Below are positions 1-8,901 of a stretch of DNA of 64,000 nt, in pieces. The notes under the pieces were generated by a model. That model was given only the letters and a program-made list of their open reading frames with translations, was not told the DNA's origin and did not search any database. Source of the DNA: Amycolatopsis regifaucium (GTDB lineage Bacteria > Actinomycetota > Actinomycetes > Mycobacteriales > Pseudonocardiaceae); assembly GCF_001613935.1 (NCBI RefSeq), contig NZ_LQCI01000002.1, forward strand, positions 1 to 64,000. The letters are read 5' to 3'. Positions within the stretch are counted from its first letter, which is position 1; each line of letters starts with the position of its first letter. The position numbers were made by a program, and so were the translations under genes.

Positions 1-83
1 AATCCCGAACCAGCCCCGAATCCGCTTTCCGCGGCCCTCCAGGCTTCCGGTAGGGATTCCCCTTACGAGCAGAACAGCCGCGA

Positions 84-1511
84 TCAAGGCCGCACGGCCT
101 GAGCCTGACGGGCAGCGCCCACACTCAGCACCGGCCCGGTCGGCAGCAAATCGAGCAATCGCATCGACACCGCAACCGCCGCCGATTCGGTATAACCCAG
201 CGCGGCAACGGTCTCCGCATCAGCCAAAGGATATTTCTCCCCCACTTCGGTCACCAGATACATCACACCCAAGGAGGCATTCGGTGCGGGCACATCCCGG
301 GCGAGAACACCCCTGCCCGCCGGAATCGAGACCCGGTCGGCCGTCATACCCGCCTGATGCGTGCCCAGCGGAACCGAGGCCTGCGAAACCTGGTTGTCGG
401 GGAGCAGTTCGGCGACCGTCGCCTGGCCGGCGCCCGCCGATGGATCCTGGCGGACACAGGGTTGCGAACCCGGTGGTGGGGTGACGACCTCGGGAGGAGT
501 CGGTGGCAGCTCGTTGACGATCCCGGCGGTCGCCGAGACGGCCACGCCGGTCAAGGCGTCCGGCGTGACCTGGACCGCTTCGATCGGCCCGTCCGGATAA
601 GCCTGCCGGGTGCTCGGCGCGGTGAGCAGAAGTGCCGCTCCGGTCCGGCTGAGCGCGGCCAAGCCGTCCCGGCGAACGAGATAGTTCTGTTCGGTCCCGA
701 TCGCCGGATTGCGCGCTTGGTAGATCTGGCCGATCAGGCTCTGTTTCCCGTCGATCACCGGTCCTGGCTGACCGAGACCGGGTACCGACTGTGCGACGAA
801 GTCCGGGCCCTGGACGATCGTGTTCAGCCACAACGAAGGCACCTCGACGGGCCGCTGGGTGCCGTAGCCGAGCGCGACGGCGACCGAACTGCTCGGGAGC
901 TTGAAGCGCTTACCGCGGGTCACCAGATACAGCTCACCACTCGGTGCCGACACGTAGTAAGCCTGGTTATCGGTGAGCACGGTGCCCGGCCCATGTCCTA
1001 AGAGGACGCTCACTACCGAGCTCTGCGTTGTCGCGGAACCGGGGAGCTGCGCGCAGACCGTCCACGTGCCACCGGTCACCTTGTCGGCCGCCGGGAGTGC
1101 GTCCGGCGCGCCGGCGATCCCGATGGGCTGGCCGACCGGGGTTCCGGCCAGCGCGTTCGGTGAAACGGAGGTGACCTGACCACCGGACTGGCCCGCCACG
1201 AGCCGGGCGGACGAGTAGTTGAGCACCGGGCGAAGCTGACCGGCCAGATAGACGTACCGCGCGCCACTGGTCTCGTCCATCACGATCGCGCCGTCCTGTT
1301 TCCACGAGGAGTTGCCGGTCGAGGGCACGAACATGCCGAAGATGCCGAAGACGCCCATCGTCACCGCGGCGAGTACGAAACCGAGCACGGTCCCGGTGGT
1401 CATTCGCTTGCTGGGCGACTCCAGCGCGTCCGGCTTGCCGTGTGTCACCGCCGCCGCCAGTCGCCCGACCACGAAGAAGTAGGCCTGAACTTGGTCTTTG
1501 CGTGATTTCAT
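84..1511 (-). CDS. eccB: EccB, type VII secretion core membrane protein
   Basis: 475 residues. EccB is the single-pass core subunit of the ESX membrane complex, with a short cytoplasmic N-terminus and a large extracytoplasmic domain. The N-terminus (MKSRKDQVQAYFFVVGRL) and the following GKPD stretch match the EccB pattern. One transmembrane helix lies near residues 40-62, followed by an Ala/Pro/Gly-rich external domain to the end. The ATG overlaps the eccD stop by one base (TGATG), so the two are translationally coupled and eccD is read first. Length is typical of the family (about 450-500). The other core subunit, EccC, is not next to it but about 40 kb away at 42192. Identification is from conserved architecture and the eccD neighbour. 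Confidence 0.93.
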   Translation of the reverse strand: MKSRKDQVQAYFFVVGRLAAAVTHGKPDALESPSKRMTTGTVLGFVLAAVTMGVFGIFGMFVPSTGNSSWKQDGAIVMDETSGARYVYLAGQLRPVLNYSSARLVAGQSGGQVTSVSPNALAGTPVGQPIGIAGAPDALPAADKVTGGTWTVCAQLPGSATTQSSVVSVLLGHGPGTVLTDNQAYYVSAPSGELYLVTRGKRFKLPSSSVAVALGYGTQRPVEVPSLWLNTIVQGPDFVAQSVPGLGQPGPVIDGKQSLIGQIYQARNPAIGTEQNYLVRRDGLAALSRTGAALLLTAPSTRQAYPDGPIEAVQVTPDALTGVAVSATAGIVNELPPTPPEVVTPPPGSQPCVRQDPSAGAGQATVAELLPDNQVSQASVPLGTHQAGMTADRVSIPAGRGVLARDVPAPNASLGVMYLVTEVGEKYPLADAETVAALGYTESAAVAVSMRLLDLLPTGPVLSVGAARQAQAVRP

Positions 1512-2905
1512 CAGCCGGCCAGGTGTCGCATGAAGCTGTAGACGTGCAGGACCTGCAACAGGATCGGCAGTACCGCGATGGCCGTGATCAGTTCGAAGAT
1601 CTCGACCGTGCGGCCCCAGTAAGGCCGGAACCGTTTACCCGGCAGGCGTTCGCCGCCGAGGAGGAACAATCCGGCAAGGAGGACCAGCGGGACCACGACC
1701 ACGAAGCGGGTCTCCATCGGCTGCGCCAGCCCGAGATCGGCGGCGACCAGCAGCACGACGACCGCGGCGGGTGCCAGTACCGCCCAGCGCTGGATCATGC
1801 CGCTCGGATGGCGGGATCGCAGCACCAGGAGCAGGGCGATGACCAGCGCGAACGTAAGGTGCCAGCCGTCAGCGGCGAGATCGAGCACCGGCAGGAGGAC
1901 GACCTGCGCCGCCCCCACTCCGACGTGCAGTGCGGTCGAGTAGCCGAAGGTCGCGCTACCGCGATCCACGACCACCTTGTGCGACACCGCGTCTATGTCT
2001 TCGTGTAGTTCCTCGGCACCCGTCGGGAGCATCGGCAGGGTCAGCCCGGACAGGCGGAACGCGGTCGTCGGGATGAACAGCGCGAGGATCAGGGAGGTCA
2101 CCAGGCCGATGGCGGCGGCCTGGGCCGGGTCCGCGGGGGTCACGGAGCCGATCAGGCCGGTGATCAGCAGCACGACGGTGAACAGGATCGCCCCGGCGAA
2201 CAGTGCCGCGCCGTCCGCGACCACCATGATCCCGACCAGCAGGGCGAGCAGGGCTCCCGCCGCCGCGCCGGTGACGGCCATCATCGCGATCGCGGCCGGA
2301 TCGAGCAGGAACACCAGGTCCCAGCCCGCCAACGCGGCGAAAGCGACACCGGCCCCGGCCAGGATCACCGCCGGTACGGGTTTGGCCGCGCCACGGGCCA
2401 CCAGGGCCGCGGCTGCCAGGAGCACCACCGAAAGCCCGGCAGAGAGCAGTACCTGCGCCGCCACGGCGGTGCCGACCAGCAGCAACCAGCAGGCGAGCAG
2501 CAGGAGGGCCACGGCACCCAGCCGGAACATCCAGCCGACCCGCGCCGGGGTCAGCGCACCGGGATGCTCCCGCACCTGCTCCGCCACCCCGTCGACCAGG
2601 TCGTCGTAGTCGATCGCGGCGAGCTGGTCGGCGCGGGGAAGCAGATGGAGGCTCTCCCCGTCGACCACGCTCAACTGGAGCAAGGTGCGGTCTTCGTCCA
2701 GCGCGGCTTCGCCGATCCGCTGAACCACCCAGCCCTCGTGCTCGGCGCCCTGCTCGATCGTCTCGGCGCCGAACTGGGCGAGGATCGCGGGCAGCAGATC
2801 AACGAGGGGAACCTCGGCCGGCAGGGCCAGATCCCTTGCCTGTCCGCCGAGGACGAAACGGAGCCTCGCCGAACTCGTCGTGCGATGCTGGGTCTGCTCT
2901 TCCAT
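1511..2905 (-). CDS. eccD: EccD, type VII secretion multi-pass membrane protein
   Basis: 464 residues from the ATG at 2905 (MEEQTQHRT). An upstream in-frame extension exists but runs into the divergent promoter. EccD forms the membrane channel vestibule of ESX systems. Residues about 10-95 form a ubiquitin-like (YukD-type) cytoplasmic domain. The rest is very hydrophobic with about ten or eleven transmembrane helices, as in the family. It overlaps eccB by one base at its stop. The first 15 or so codons and the upstream region are homologous to a block next to eccC at 42016-42197, which carries a broken copy of this N-terminus. Confidence 0.92.
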   Translation of the reverse strand: MEEQTQHRTTSSARLRFVLGGQARDLALPAEVPLVDLLPAILAQFGAETIEQGAEHEGWVVQRIGEAALDEDRTLLQLSVVDGESLHLLPRADQLAAIDYDDLVDGVAEQVREHPGALTPARVGWMFRLGAVALLLLACWLLLVGTAVAAQVLLSAGLSVVLLAAAALVARGAAKPVPAVILAGAGVAFAALAGWDLVFLLDPAAIAMMAVTGAAAGALLALLVGIMVVADGAALFAGAILFTVVLLITGLIGSVTPADPAQAAAIGLVTSLILALFIPTTAFRLSGLTLPMLPTGAEELHEDIDAVSHKVVVDRGSATFGYSTALHVGVGAAQVVLLPVLDLAADGWHLTFALVIALLLVLRSRHPSGMIQRWAVLAPAAVVVLLVAADLGLAQPMETRFVVVVPLVLLAGLFLLGGERLPGKRFRPYWGRTVEIFELITAIAVLPILLQVLHVYSFMRHLAG

Positions 2906-3047
2906 CAGGCACCAGGCCTTCCTTCCAGGTCTAGACCCGTGTCCGGGCCAGACGCTAGCGCCGGACCACGCGGCTGGCGGCCTCGCCGGGCGTTCCTTCC
3001 GAGAACGGGGAGGACCACTCACCAAGGACCGCCTACGGCGGGTGAGC
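2861..3047. repeat. Left copy of a ~185-bp direct repeat (eccD/eccC promoter)
   Basis: This block spans the first codons of eccD and its upstream region. It aligns base for base, with almost no net indel, to 42016-42197. Landmarks keep a constant offset of 39,154-39,156: TGCGATGCTG at 2881, TTCCAGGTC at 2923, GTCCGG at 2941, GGCGG at 2976 and ACCACTCACCAAGG at 3014. The right-hand end holds GTGAGC (3042), matching the eccC start codon region, but no eccC gene follows. The copy therefore retains the eccD side and only a remnant of the eccC side. Confidence 0.8.
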
Positions 3048-3065
3048 CCGACAGCGACCGGGCCA

Positions 3066-3110
3066 TGAAGGCCTCGTTCCTTGCACTAAGCGCAAGAAAT
3101 GAGGCCATCA
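3066..3110. terminator. Degenerate hairpin, probable terminator of the YbaB-like gene
   Basis: Imperfect inverted repeat: arms 3066-3086 and 3090-3110 match at 17 of 21 positions around a 3-base loop. It lies downstream of the minus-strand gene at 3214-3690. The arm (TGAAGGCC then TTCCTTGC) is a diverged member of the hairpin family at 14214, 28409 and 46229. The 2906-3213 gap otherwise holds only the direct repeat. Confidence 0.5.
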
Positions 3111-3213
3111 CGAACTTCAGGCCAGCAAAGCCGCAGGCCACGTGTAGACACTCAAAGAGCACCGACGATCGTCAGGTAGCCCGCCCCGGCCGGTGACCGG
3201 TCCACTGGGACGG

Positions 3214-3690
3214 TCAGTCGCTCTTCTTGCCTTTGGCCTTGTCCTTGTCCGAGGAGTCCGGAACGCTCATGCCGAGCCCATCGAGACCCTCCAGCATCGG
3301 TCCCAGCAGCGAGTTCATCATCTCCATGGGGTCGACCTTGCCGCCCGCGACCCCGGCGAAATCGAGGCCGGTCGTCGAACCCGTGCCCATGACCTTCTCG
3401 ACCTTCGCCAACGCCTCGGTACGGCCCTGTCGCACCGCCTCCACGATCTGATGTGCCAACTGGGCGGGAGGCAGTGAGCGGTACTTCGATCCCTGGAACG
3501 ACACGTCCGTCAACTCACCGCGTCCGTCGAAGGTCATCAAGAACGAATTGTCCTTCGCCCGGACGGTCGTCGTGCTCTCCTCCCAGATCTTGCTCACCTC
3601 CCGCAGCTTCTGCTTCTCCCGCTCCAGATCCGCCAATGCCTGCTCGACACCCAGATCCGCGTTGTCGAATGCCGCCGCCCAATCCGTCAT
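3214..3690 (-). CDS. YbaB/EbfC-family protein
   Basis: 158 residues from the ATG at 3690, with GAGGA upstream; a GTG five codons earlier is the alternative. YbaB/EbfC proteins are small dimeric, nucleoid-associated DNA-binding proteins. The pattern here is a long N-terminal helix rich in Glu, Lys and Gln (residues 10-40), a beta core around DNSFLMTFDGRGELTDVSF, then a second helix. The lysine-rich tail (DKDKAKGKK) is low complexity. YbaB-like genes often occur beside actinobacterial type VII secretion loci, which fits eccD nearby, but its role there is not established. No signal peptide or membrane segment. Confidence 0.7.
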   Translation of the reverse strand: MTDWAAAFDNADLGVEQALADLEREKQKLREVSKIWEESTTTVRAKDNSFLMTFDGRGELTDVSFQGSKYRSLPPAQLAHQIVEAVRQGRTEALAKVEKVMGTGSTTGLDFAGVAGGKVDPMEMMNSLLGPMLEGLDGLGMSVPDSSDKDKAKGKKSD

Positions 3691-4169
3691 CACACCATTC
3701 CTCACTATTCACGACCAGCGCCGACACACCGGCAGCACAGCTCGTCCCCACGACTACCGGAAAAGCCGGTTCGAACCGATCGCGACCTGCGCGCGTGGCC
3801 TCTTTTACGGGGATTTCTGCCCTTAATCCTGTTGCCGTCCCCTTCGAACAGCGGAGCCACACCTTGCCCGATCAGGCAACCGGGCACCATGGACGGGCAA
3901 CTCAGATTGGTTCATTGGCCGGTGGTGCCACGGCGGGACAGATCCAGGCGGCGGGCCTCGTCGCCCGTTCGATCCAGGCCGGGTGCCTCGACTGGCCGAG
4001 GTCCCCGAGTTCCTCCGCCTCCCGACGGACTTTTCGAAAAGCGGCGGTCAATCCTCCGGAGGGCACCTTGTCCGATCCTCCCTTTTCGACCTGTCAGTTC
4101 GGGCACGATGTCGGACCAGTTCACCTTTCCGATCCCGGTTCCACCGCCGGTCGCGTCGATGATGGCCAA
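3691..4169. other. Divergent intergenic region with palindrome and repeated motif
   Basis: Gap of 479 bases between the minus-strand YbaB-like gene and the plus-strand LuxR regulator, so promoters for both should lie here. It contains a perfect 12-base palindrome CGGTTCGAACCG (3767-3778) and two copies of a motif, ACCTTGCCCGATC (3861) and ACCTTGTCCGATC (4065). The first copy lies in a short inverted repeat, TTGCC then GGCAA (3864-3879). No small gene or RNA is recognised. Operator function is a guess. Confidence 0.35.
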
Positions 4170-6893
4170 GTGGAAGACATTCTCGACGCCGTTCTCGAGG
4201 CGGAGAAACCACTGGTCCTGCTCACCGGGCTCGCCGGCACCGGTCGTACGAACCTGCTCGCGCGGCTGTCCGAACGCTACGAAGCGGATCGAAGGCACGT
4301 TTCGGCGATGCGGTTCACCTCGACCGGCGACGTCGCTCCCGCTCGATTCGCCCTTCCAACCGACGAGCTGCGGGGTGAAACGGCCACCAAGCTGCGGGGG
4401 CCGATAGCCGGCGAGCCCGCGTGGGCGTCGATCGGCCCGGTCGCCGGTGCGGCCGAAGAACCGGCGGTGGCGCTGCGTGCGGCCCACGCCGCGGCCGCGG
4501 CTCTGCGTCGTGCCGGCGACGGCACGGTCCTGCTGCTCGACGATCTGCAGTGGATCGACCGGTCCTCCCTCGCGGTACTCGAAGCGCTGATCCCGATGCT
4601 CGACGGCCGTCGCCTGACCTGTGTCGGCGCGCTGCGTGTCCCCGCGAACGGTGCCGCCGCTCGCTACGGCCCCGAGGCGCTGGCCCGGCTCCGTAAGGAG
4701 AACCTGATCCTCACCTTGCGCATGCGTCCACTGACCAAGGACCTGCTCATGGACGACCTGAGGAACTCGCTGGAGGCCGCACCCCAACCCGCGCTCGTCG
4801 ACCACGTACACGCACTGAGCCGCGGCGTGCGCTCCGCGGTGAGCGAGACGGTGGAGGCGCTGCGCCGGCGCGGCGCGATCCGGGTGGTGAACCGGTCCGC
4901 GTACTTCGTCCCCGCGATGGCCGCGAAGGATCCGCTTCCGCCCGGCGAATCCGTCGCGACGGTCAGAGCACTCGGTACAGCGGCCTGGGAAACAGCGAAG
5001 GCCATGGCTTTCCTGTGCCCGCTCGGAAGTGCGGCACCTCGGCTGGCGGCCACGGTGCTCGGCGTCTCCGAGCAGGACTTGCTCGACCGCCTGGAAACCC
5101 TGCGAGCCGCCGGTGTGCTCCATCGCGCGGGCGCGTCGTGGCGCTTCCCCCTCCCCCGCCAAGCCGCCGCGCTGGCCGAGTCCTGCGGACCGTACGAACG
5201 CCGGATACTGGCGGAGGCCGCCGTCGAGGCCCTGTGGTCGCACACCGCGGACTGCCCCGACCTGGAGCATCGGACGAACCTCTTGGCCGAAGCCGGCCGG
5301 TCCGTGGATCCGGCGCGGGCGTCGGAGGAACTGATCCGCCGCGCCACCGAAGCGGGACCGGACGGTACCGCTTCGGCGCTCCGCTGGCTCGACGCCGCCG
5401 CGGAACTCGCCGGCGACCGGGCAGAACGGGCGAAGGTACTCCTGCTGCTCGTCGCCGCCTACCATCGAAATGGCGACTACGAGCAAAGCCTGCGCACGAT
5501 CCGGCTGGTGCTGGGCGACTTCGCGGATCAGCTGGACCCGGACGCCGTCTTCGAGGCCCATTCGCTGCTGCTTCGCGGCCTCAGTGGCCGGCGCGACACC
5601 GAACCGCTGCGCGACATCGCGGACGGTGACCACCGCTTGGCCGGGGATCCCGGCTCACGGGCGCTGATCCGGGCGACCGCGTGCGCCCTGCTCGACCGCT
5701 GGGTGGAAGCGGTGCGATGGGCGGACGCCGCCGTCCCGGCGATCCACTCCCGCGGGCCTCAAGCCGTCGTCGCGCGCCTGCTGAGCGCGCTCGGCGGCCT
5801 TTGGCAGGGCCGGGCTGAGTTCTTCGAGCGAAGTCTCCTGGAACGGCGGGATTGGCCGCTGCGCGATGTCGCGCCCTACCGCGTCGAGCTGGTCGACACG
5901 CATCTCACCGGTTTGCTCTTGAACGGCGAACTCGACCGAGCCGACAACCTGCTGGCCGACGAGGAGCTGTCTTGGGAGGAGGTCGGGCCGGCCAACCGGA
6001 CGACGGCCGCGGTCCTGCGCGGTGACTTCCGGACCGCGACCGAGCTGGCCTGCCGAAGTGTGGCGTACCGATCGGCTCCCGGTTTCACCGCCGCCACGAC
6101 CGGGATGTTCGCCGCGACGGTCTCCGCCCTCGTCTGCCAGGGACGGCTCACGACCGCACGCGAACTGGCGACCGCGGCCGGCGAGAGCACGCCGGTCCTC
6201 GCCCAGCTGATGGACTTCACCGAAGCCCTGATCGATCGCGCGCTCGGCGATCCGCGGAGGGCGGCCGATCGGCTCACCACCGCGTTGAGCGTCGCCCGGG
6301 AACGCGGCCTGGTTGTCGGCTGTGACACCGCCGGCGCGGAACTGGCGGATCTGGCCCTCGACCTCGACGACCCGCGGACCGCGGAGAGCTGTCTGGTGGA
6401 CATCGAGCGGCTGGCGGCCGCCTTGCCAACAGGCCGGGCGGTCCTGCTCGCCTCGTTCGTGCGCGCTGCGGTCACCAAGAACGCGGACGCGGCGGCGGAA
6501 TGCCTGCGGATGGCCCATGAACGCGGTCAGCCGTTCGAGTTGTCGGTCCTCATCGCGCGTCTGGTCAAACACGGGGTGGCCGATCCCGCCCTGCTCAGCG
6601 AAGCCTACGAACTGATGGGCGGACTCGGCGCGCTCATGCACCGTGCGAAGACCCGCACGCTGATGCAGAAGCACGGCATCGTCGTGCCCGGGCGCCGGAA
6701 CACGGTGGAGGAGAACGAGCGACTGCTGGCGACACTGGCCGCCGAAGGCCTCAGCAACAAGCAGATCGCCGCGGCGCTGATCACCAGCGAAAAGAGCGTC
6801 GAGGGCCGGCTGAGCCGGTTGTTCACCCGGAGTGGTTACCGCTCCCGCATCGAACTGTCGACCGCGATCGCCACCGGCGAACTCCGGCTCTGA
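4170..6893 (+). CDS. Large LuxR-family (LAL) ATP-binding transcriptional regulator
   Basis: 907 residues from the GTG at 4170. A TTG at 4068 with a better ribosome site (GGAGG, about 6 bases away) would add 34 residues, so the start is uncertain. The architecture is that of LAL/MalT regulators: Walker A GLAGTGRT near residue 20, Walker B VLLLDDLQWID near 120, a long TPR-like helical middle, and a C-terminal LuxR helix-turn-helix at about 845-900 (LSNKQIAAALITSEKSVEGRL). The N-terminal open frame extends far upstream without stops, but that part has no family similarity. Such proteins usually activate nearby secondary-metabolism genes. It is convergent with the gene at 6916, so its target is not obvious from position. 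Confidence 0.85.
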   Translation: MEDILDAVLEAEKPLVLLTGLAGTGRTNLLARLSERYEADRRHVSAMRFTSTGDVAPARFALPTDELRGETATKLRGPIAGEPAWASIGPVAGAAEEPAVALRAAHAAAAALRRAGDGTVLLLDDLQWIDRSSLAVLEALIPMLDGRRLTCVGALRVPANGAAARYGPEALARLRKENLILTLRMRPLTKDLLMDDLRNSLEAAPQPALVDHVHALSRGVRSAVSETVEALRRRGAIRVVNRSAYFVPAMAAKDPLPPGESVATVRALGTAAWETAKAMAFLCPLGSAAPRLAATVLGVSEQDLLDRLETLRAAGVLHRAGASWRFPLPRQAAALAESCGPYERRILAEAAVEALWSHTADCPDLEHRTNLLAEAGRSVDPARASEELIRRATEAGPDGTASALRWLDAAAELAGDRAERAKVLLLLVAAYHRNGDYEQSLRTIRLVLGDFADQLDPDAVFEAHSLLLRGLSGRRDTEPLRDIADGDHRLAGDPGSRALIRATACALLDRWVEAVRWADAAVPAIHSRGPQAVVARLLSALGGLWQGRAEFFERSLLERRDWPLRDVAPYRVELVDTHLTGLLLNGELDRADNLLADEELSWEEVGPANRTTAAVLRGDFRTATELACRSVAYRSAPGFTAATTGMFAATVSALVCQGRLTTARELATAAGESTPVLAQLMDFTEALIDRALGDPRRAADRLTTALSVARERGLVVGCDTAGAELADLALDLDDPRTAESCLVDIERLAAALPTGRAVLLASFVRAAVTKNADAAAECLRMAHERGQPFELSVLIARLVKHGVADPALLSEAYELMGGLGALMHRAKTRTLMQKHGIVVPGRRNTVEENERLLATLAAEGLSNKQIAAALITSEKSVEGRLSRLFTRSGYRSRIELSTAIATGELRL

Positions 6894-6915
6894 CCGGGAA
6901 GGACGCTTGAAGCGG

Positions 6916-7470
6916 TCAGGCGTCTTCGCTCTGGGCGGCGGCGCGGATCGCGTCCGCGAGCACCCGCATCGACGCGGGTGAGCCGGGGTTCAACAGCACG
7001 TCCACGCCCCGAGAGGGTAACGCTTCGGCCAGCTCCTCGACGGTGACGTCCAGCCAGCGAAGGTCGTCACCGACACGCTCACGGTGGCCATGGGAGGTGG
7101 TCACCTGAACCGACGGCACCCCGTCCGGCGCCGGCTTGATCACCGCGACGCCTTCGTCGTCCGTGGCTATACCGAGCATCGTGTCCCGGAGCACGACGGG
7201 AAACTGGTCCGCGACGTCCTGGCCGTCGGCGAGCGCGCGGAGCACCGCGTCCACAGGATCCAACGGAGAGCCGGGAGTGCTGGGCCGATAGTCGGGATTC
7301 GGATGGAAGCGGCTCGGATCGCCCGCCTCGTCGACGACCCACGCGCCCAAGACCACCTGCGGCGGCAGTTCCCGCTGCTCTTCACTCATCCTGAACTCAG
7401 GGTCGAGCAGTAGCAGCAGCCTGCTGCCGGGAGCTTCTCCGGCAGCGGTCTCCCCGGGCTGTTCGCTCAT
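6916..7470 (-). CDS. Type VII secretion system-associated protein
   Basis: 184 residues, ATG at 7470 with GGGGAG just upstream. The segment PNPDYRPSTPGSPLDPVDAV matches the signature of small cytoplasmic proteins annotated in Streptomyces and relatives as type VII secretion system-associated. The N-terminal half carries WVVDEAGDPSRF; the C-terminal half resembles SseB-like proteins, with FPVVLRD and a final helix. No membrane segment. Stops face those of the LAL regulator (22-base gap). Biochemical function is unknown. Assignment rests on the motif and the eccB/eccD context. Confidence 0.65.
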   Translation of the reverse strand: MSEQPGETAAGEAPGSRLLLLLDPEFRMSEEQRELPPQVVLGAWVVDEAGDPSRFHPNPDYRPSTPGSPLDPVDAVLRALADGQDVADQFPVVLRDTMLGIATDDEGVAVIKPAPDGVPSVQVTTSHGHRERVGDDLRWLDVTVEELAEALPSRGVDVLLNPGSPASMRVLADAIRAAAQSEDA

Positions 7471-7586
7471 GGTCTCCCCTTCCGAACGCGATCACCCTGT
7501 GCTCGTTCTTTTCCTCAGCCGGTCCGGAAGTGGGATTCCGCCGAACATTTCGCACGGACAGAATACTCACCGCCACGGTGGAGATC

Positions 7587-7620
7587 GCCCGATTCAGCAA
7601 CGCCGAATGCGCGATCGGGC
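7587..7620. terminator. Hairpin downstream of the SsgA-like gene
   Basis: Arms GCCCGAT (7587-7593) and ATCGGGC (7614-7620), with an inner ATTC/GAAT pair. It lies beyond the stop of the minus-strand gene at 7758. The right arm is part of GATCGGGCAAG (7613-7623), the reverse complement of the motif at 3863, so it might be a regulatory site for the gene at 7470 rather than a terminator. Confidence 0.4.
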
Positions 7621-7757
7621 AAGTGCGCTGACCGAAGGAACCGACTGGGCAAGGACGGCCGCCCCCCACCGAGGGATAAGGCAAAAATGGCGTCGCGCGA
7701 TGTTCGCCTTACCCCTCAACACTCACGGCCCGGTTACTGGAGGCGACCTTCGAGATC

Positions 7758-8210
7758 TCAGCCGGAAACGAGACGGTGAAGCTCGAATTCGAAATCGATC
7801 CAAAGGAATTCCTCACCGCGGGGCACCATGGCGTGGCTACAGTCCAACAAGTGCTTCAGGTCTTCCGCGCCGACCGTGAAGGTGGCCGCACCGTCCGGGG
7901 TCTTCAGATCGATCTGCACGCCTTCGGGATCGGAGACCGACGGACCGATCCGGACGTCGCCCTCCCCCGTGGGCTCGAGCAGACCGGCCGCGAGGAGTTC
8001 ACGGGAGAACAGCCAGTCGATCTCGTTCGGGGTGCCACGCAGGAAGCGGGCTTTGATCGCGAAGGGATCGCTGGTGTCATAGCGGAGTTCGACTTCGACG
8101 AGCGTGTCATCGACATTCGGGAGCGCGCGCACGAAGACCACATCGTGACTGTGCGCCACGTGCTTGATCGAGACGTTCTCGGACGTTGATGGGATCATCT
8201 CGTTGTTCAT
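7758..8210 (-). CDS. SsgA-like (SALP) sporulation/cell-division regulator
   Basis: 150 residues, ATG at 8210 (a second ATG at 8198). The pattern fits the SsgA/SsgB family found only in morphologically complex actinobacteria: VEVELRYDTSDPFAIKARF, then DWLFSRELLAAGLL, GEGDVRIGPSVSD, and an ending HAMVPRGEEF. These proteins guide FtsZ and peptidoglycan remodelling during septation and spore maturation. Length is typical (about 130-150). Which SALP subtype it is cannot be told by eye. It stands alone, with no operon partner, and supports a mycelial actinomycete host. Confidence 0.85.
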   Translation of the reverse strand: MNNEMIPSTSENVSIKHVAHSHDVVFVRALPNVDDTLVEVELRYDTSDPFAIKARFLRGTPNEIDWLFSRELLAAGLLEPTGEGDVRIGPSVSDPEGVQIDLKTPDGAATFTVGAEDLKHLLDCSHAMVPRGEEFLWIDFEFELHRLVSG

Positions 8211-8315
8211 GGTCCCAGTGTTGACGCCGAGACTTCATTTCCCCTAAACACGCCGGTCCCGGCCACGAAACCGCCGATCGGGTACCGGCTCATCGCGCTG
8301 AGCCACCCGCGACGA

Positions 8316-8726
8316 TCAGTCGCTGACCCAGCCGTGCGACAACGCCAACGCGATGAAACCCTGCCGGATCTCGACGATCTGCTGACCGGTCAGCATCGGC
8401 GCGCCGAGCAACAGCACTTCGGTGACCTCCTCGCGCAGATCCTGGGCGGTGAGTACGTCATGGTCGCCATGGCGGACGGACGGTCCTCGGTCGGCCCGGG
8501 CCGGAACTTCCTGAGTACCGCGATCGAGCAGCGTGACGTCCGACGCCTTCAGCCCGCGGGGACCTTCCTCTGTGGTGAACTGGACCTGTACCCCCGCCGC
8601 GAGCAGCCGCTTGTCGAAGGTCAGATCGTTCACATGCAGGAAGACATCTTCGTCGCCGCTGTCCGGCGCCACGAAGCCGTAACCCCGCAGCTCGTCGTAG
8701 CGGATCACTTTGCCGGTCATCAGCAT
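8316..8726 (-). CDS. Cold-shock-domain protein with C-terminal extension
   Basis: 136 residues from the ATG at 8726, preceded by AGGGAGA at a 5-base spacing, which decides against the longer frame. Residues 1-65 form a cold-shock domain: GKVIRYDELRGYGFV (RNP1) and EDVFLHV (RNP2). It probably binds single-stranded RNA or DNA as a chaperone. Residues about 85-136 form a helical tail (DVLTAQDLREEVTEVLLLGAP) absent from minimal 67-residue Csp proteins; similar two-part CSD proteins are known in actinobacteria. The tail's role is unknown. Monocistronic by spacing. Confidence 0.85.
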   Translation of the reverse strand: MLMTGKVIRYDELRGYGFVAPDSGDEDVFLHVNDLTFDKRLLAAGVQVQFTTEEGPRGLKASDVTLLDRGTQEVPARADRGPSVRHGDHDVLTAQDLREEVTEVLLLGAPMLTGQQIVEIRQGFIALALSHGWVSD

Positions 8727-8901
8727 GGATTGTCTCCCTGGACTTTCTTCCGCGGTGTCAGGCCGGTGGTTTCCCAGCACGCCGAGCCGAATACCGCACC
8801 GACCCTATCGCCCGGGTCGGCGTCGTCGTCGCGGTCAGGGTGCCCCGGCCGAGAACAAAGGCGTTTCCGACCGGAACTGTGCCCGAAATTCTCTGGATAC
8901 G

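Noticed and set aside
3453..4169. Open frame extending the LAL regulator upstream by over 230 residues
   Set aside because: The extra part overlaps the YbaB gene antisense, is Pro/Ser-rich and matches no LAL N-terminus.
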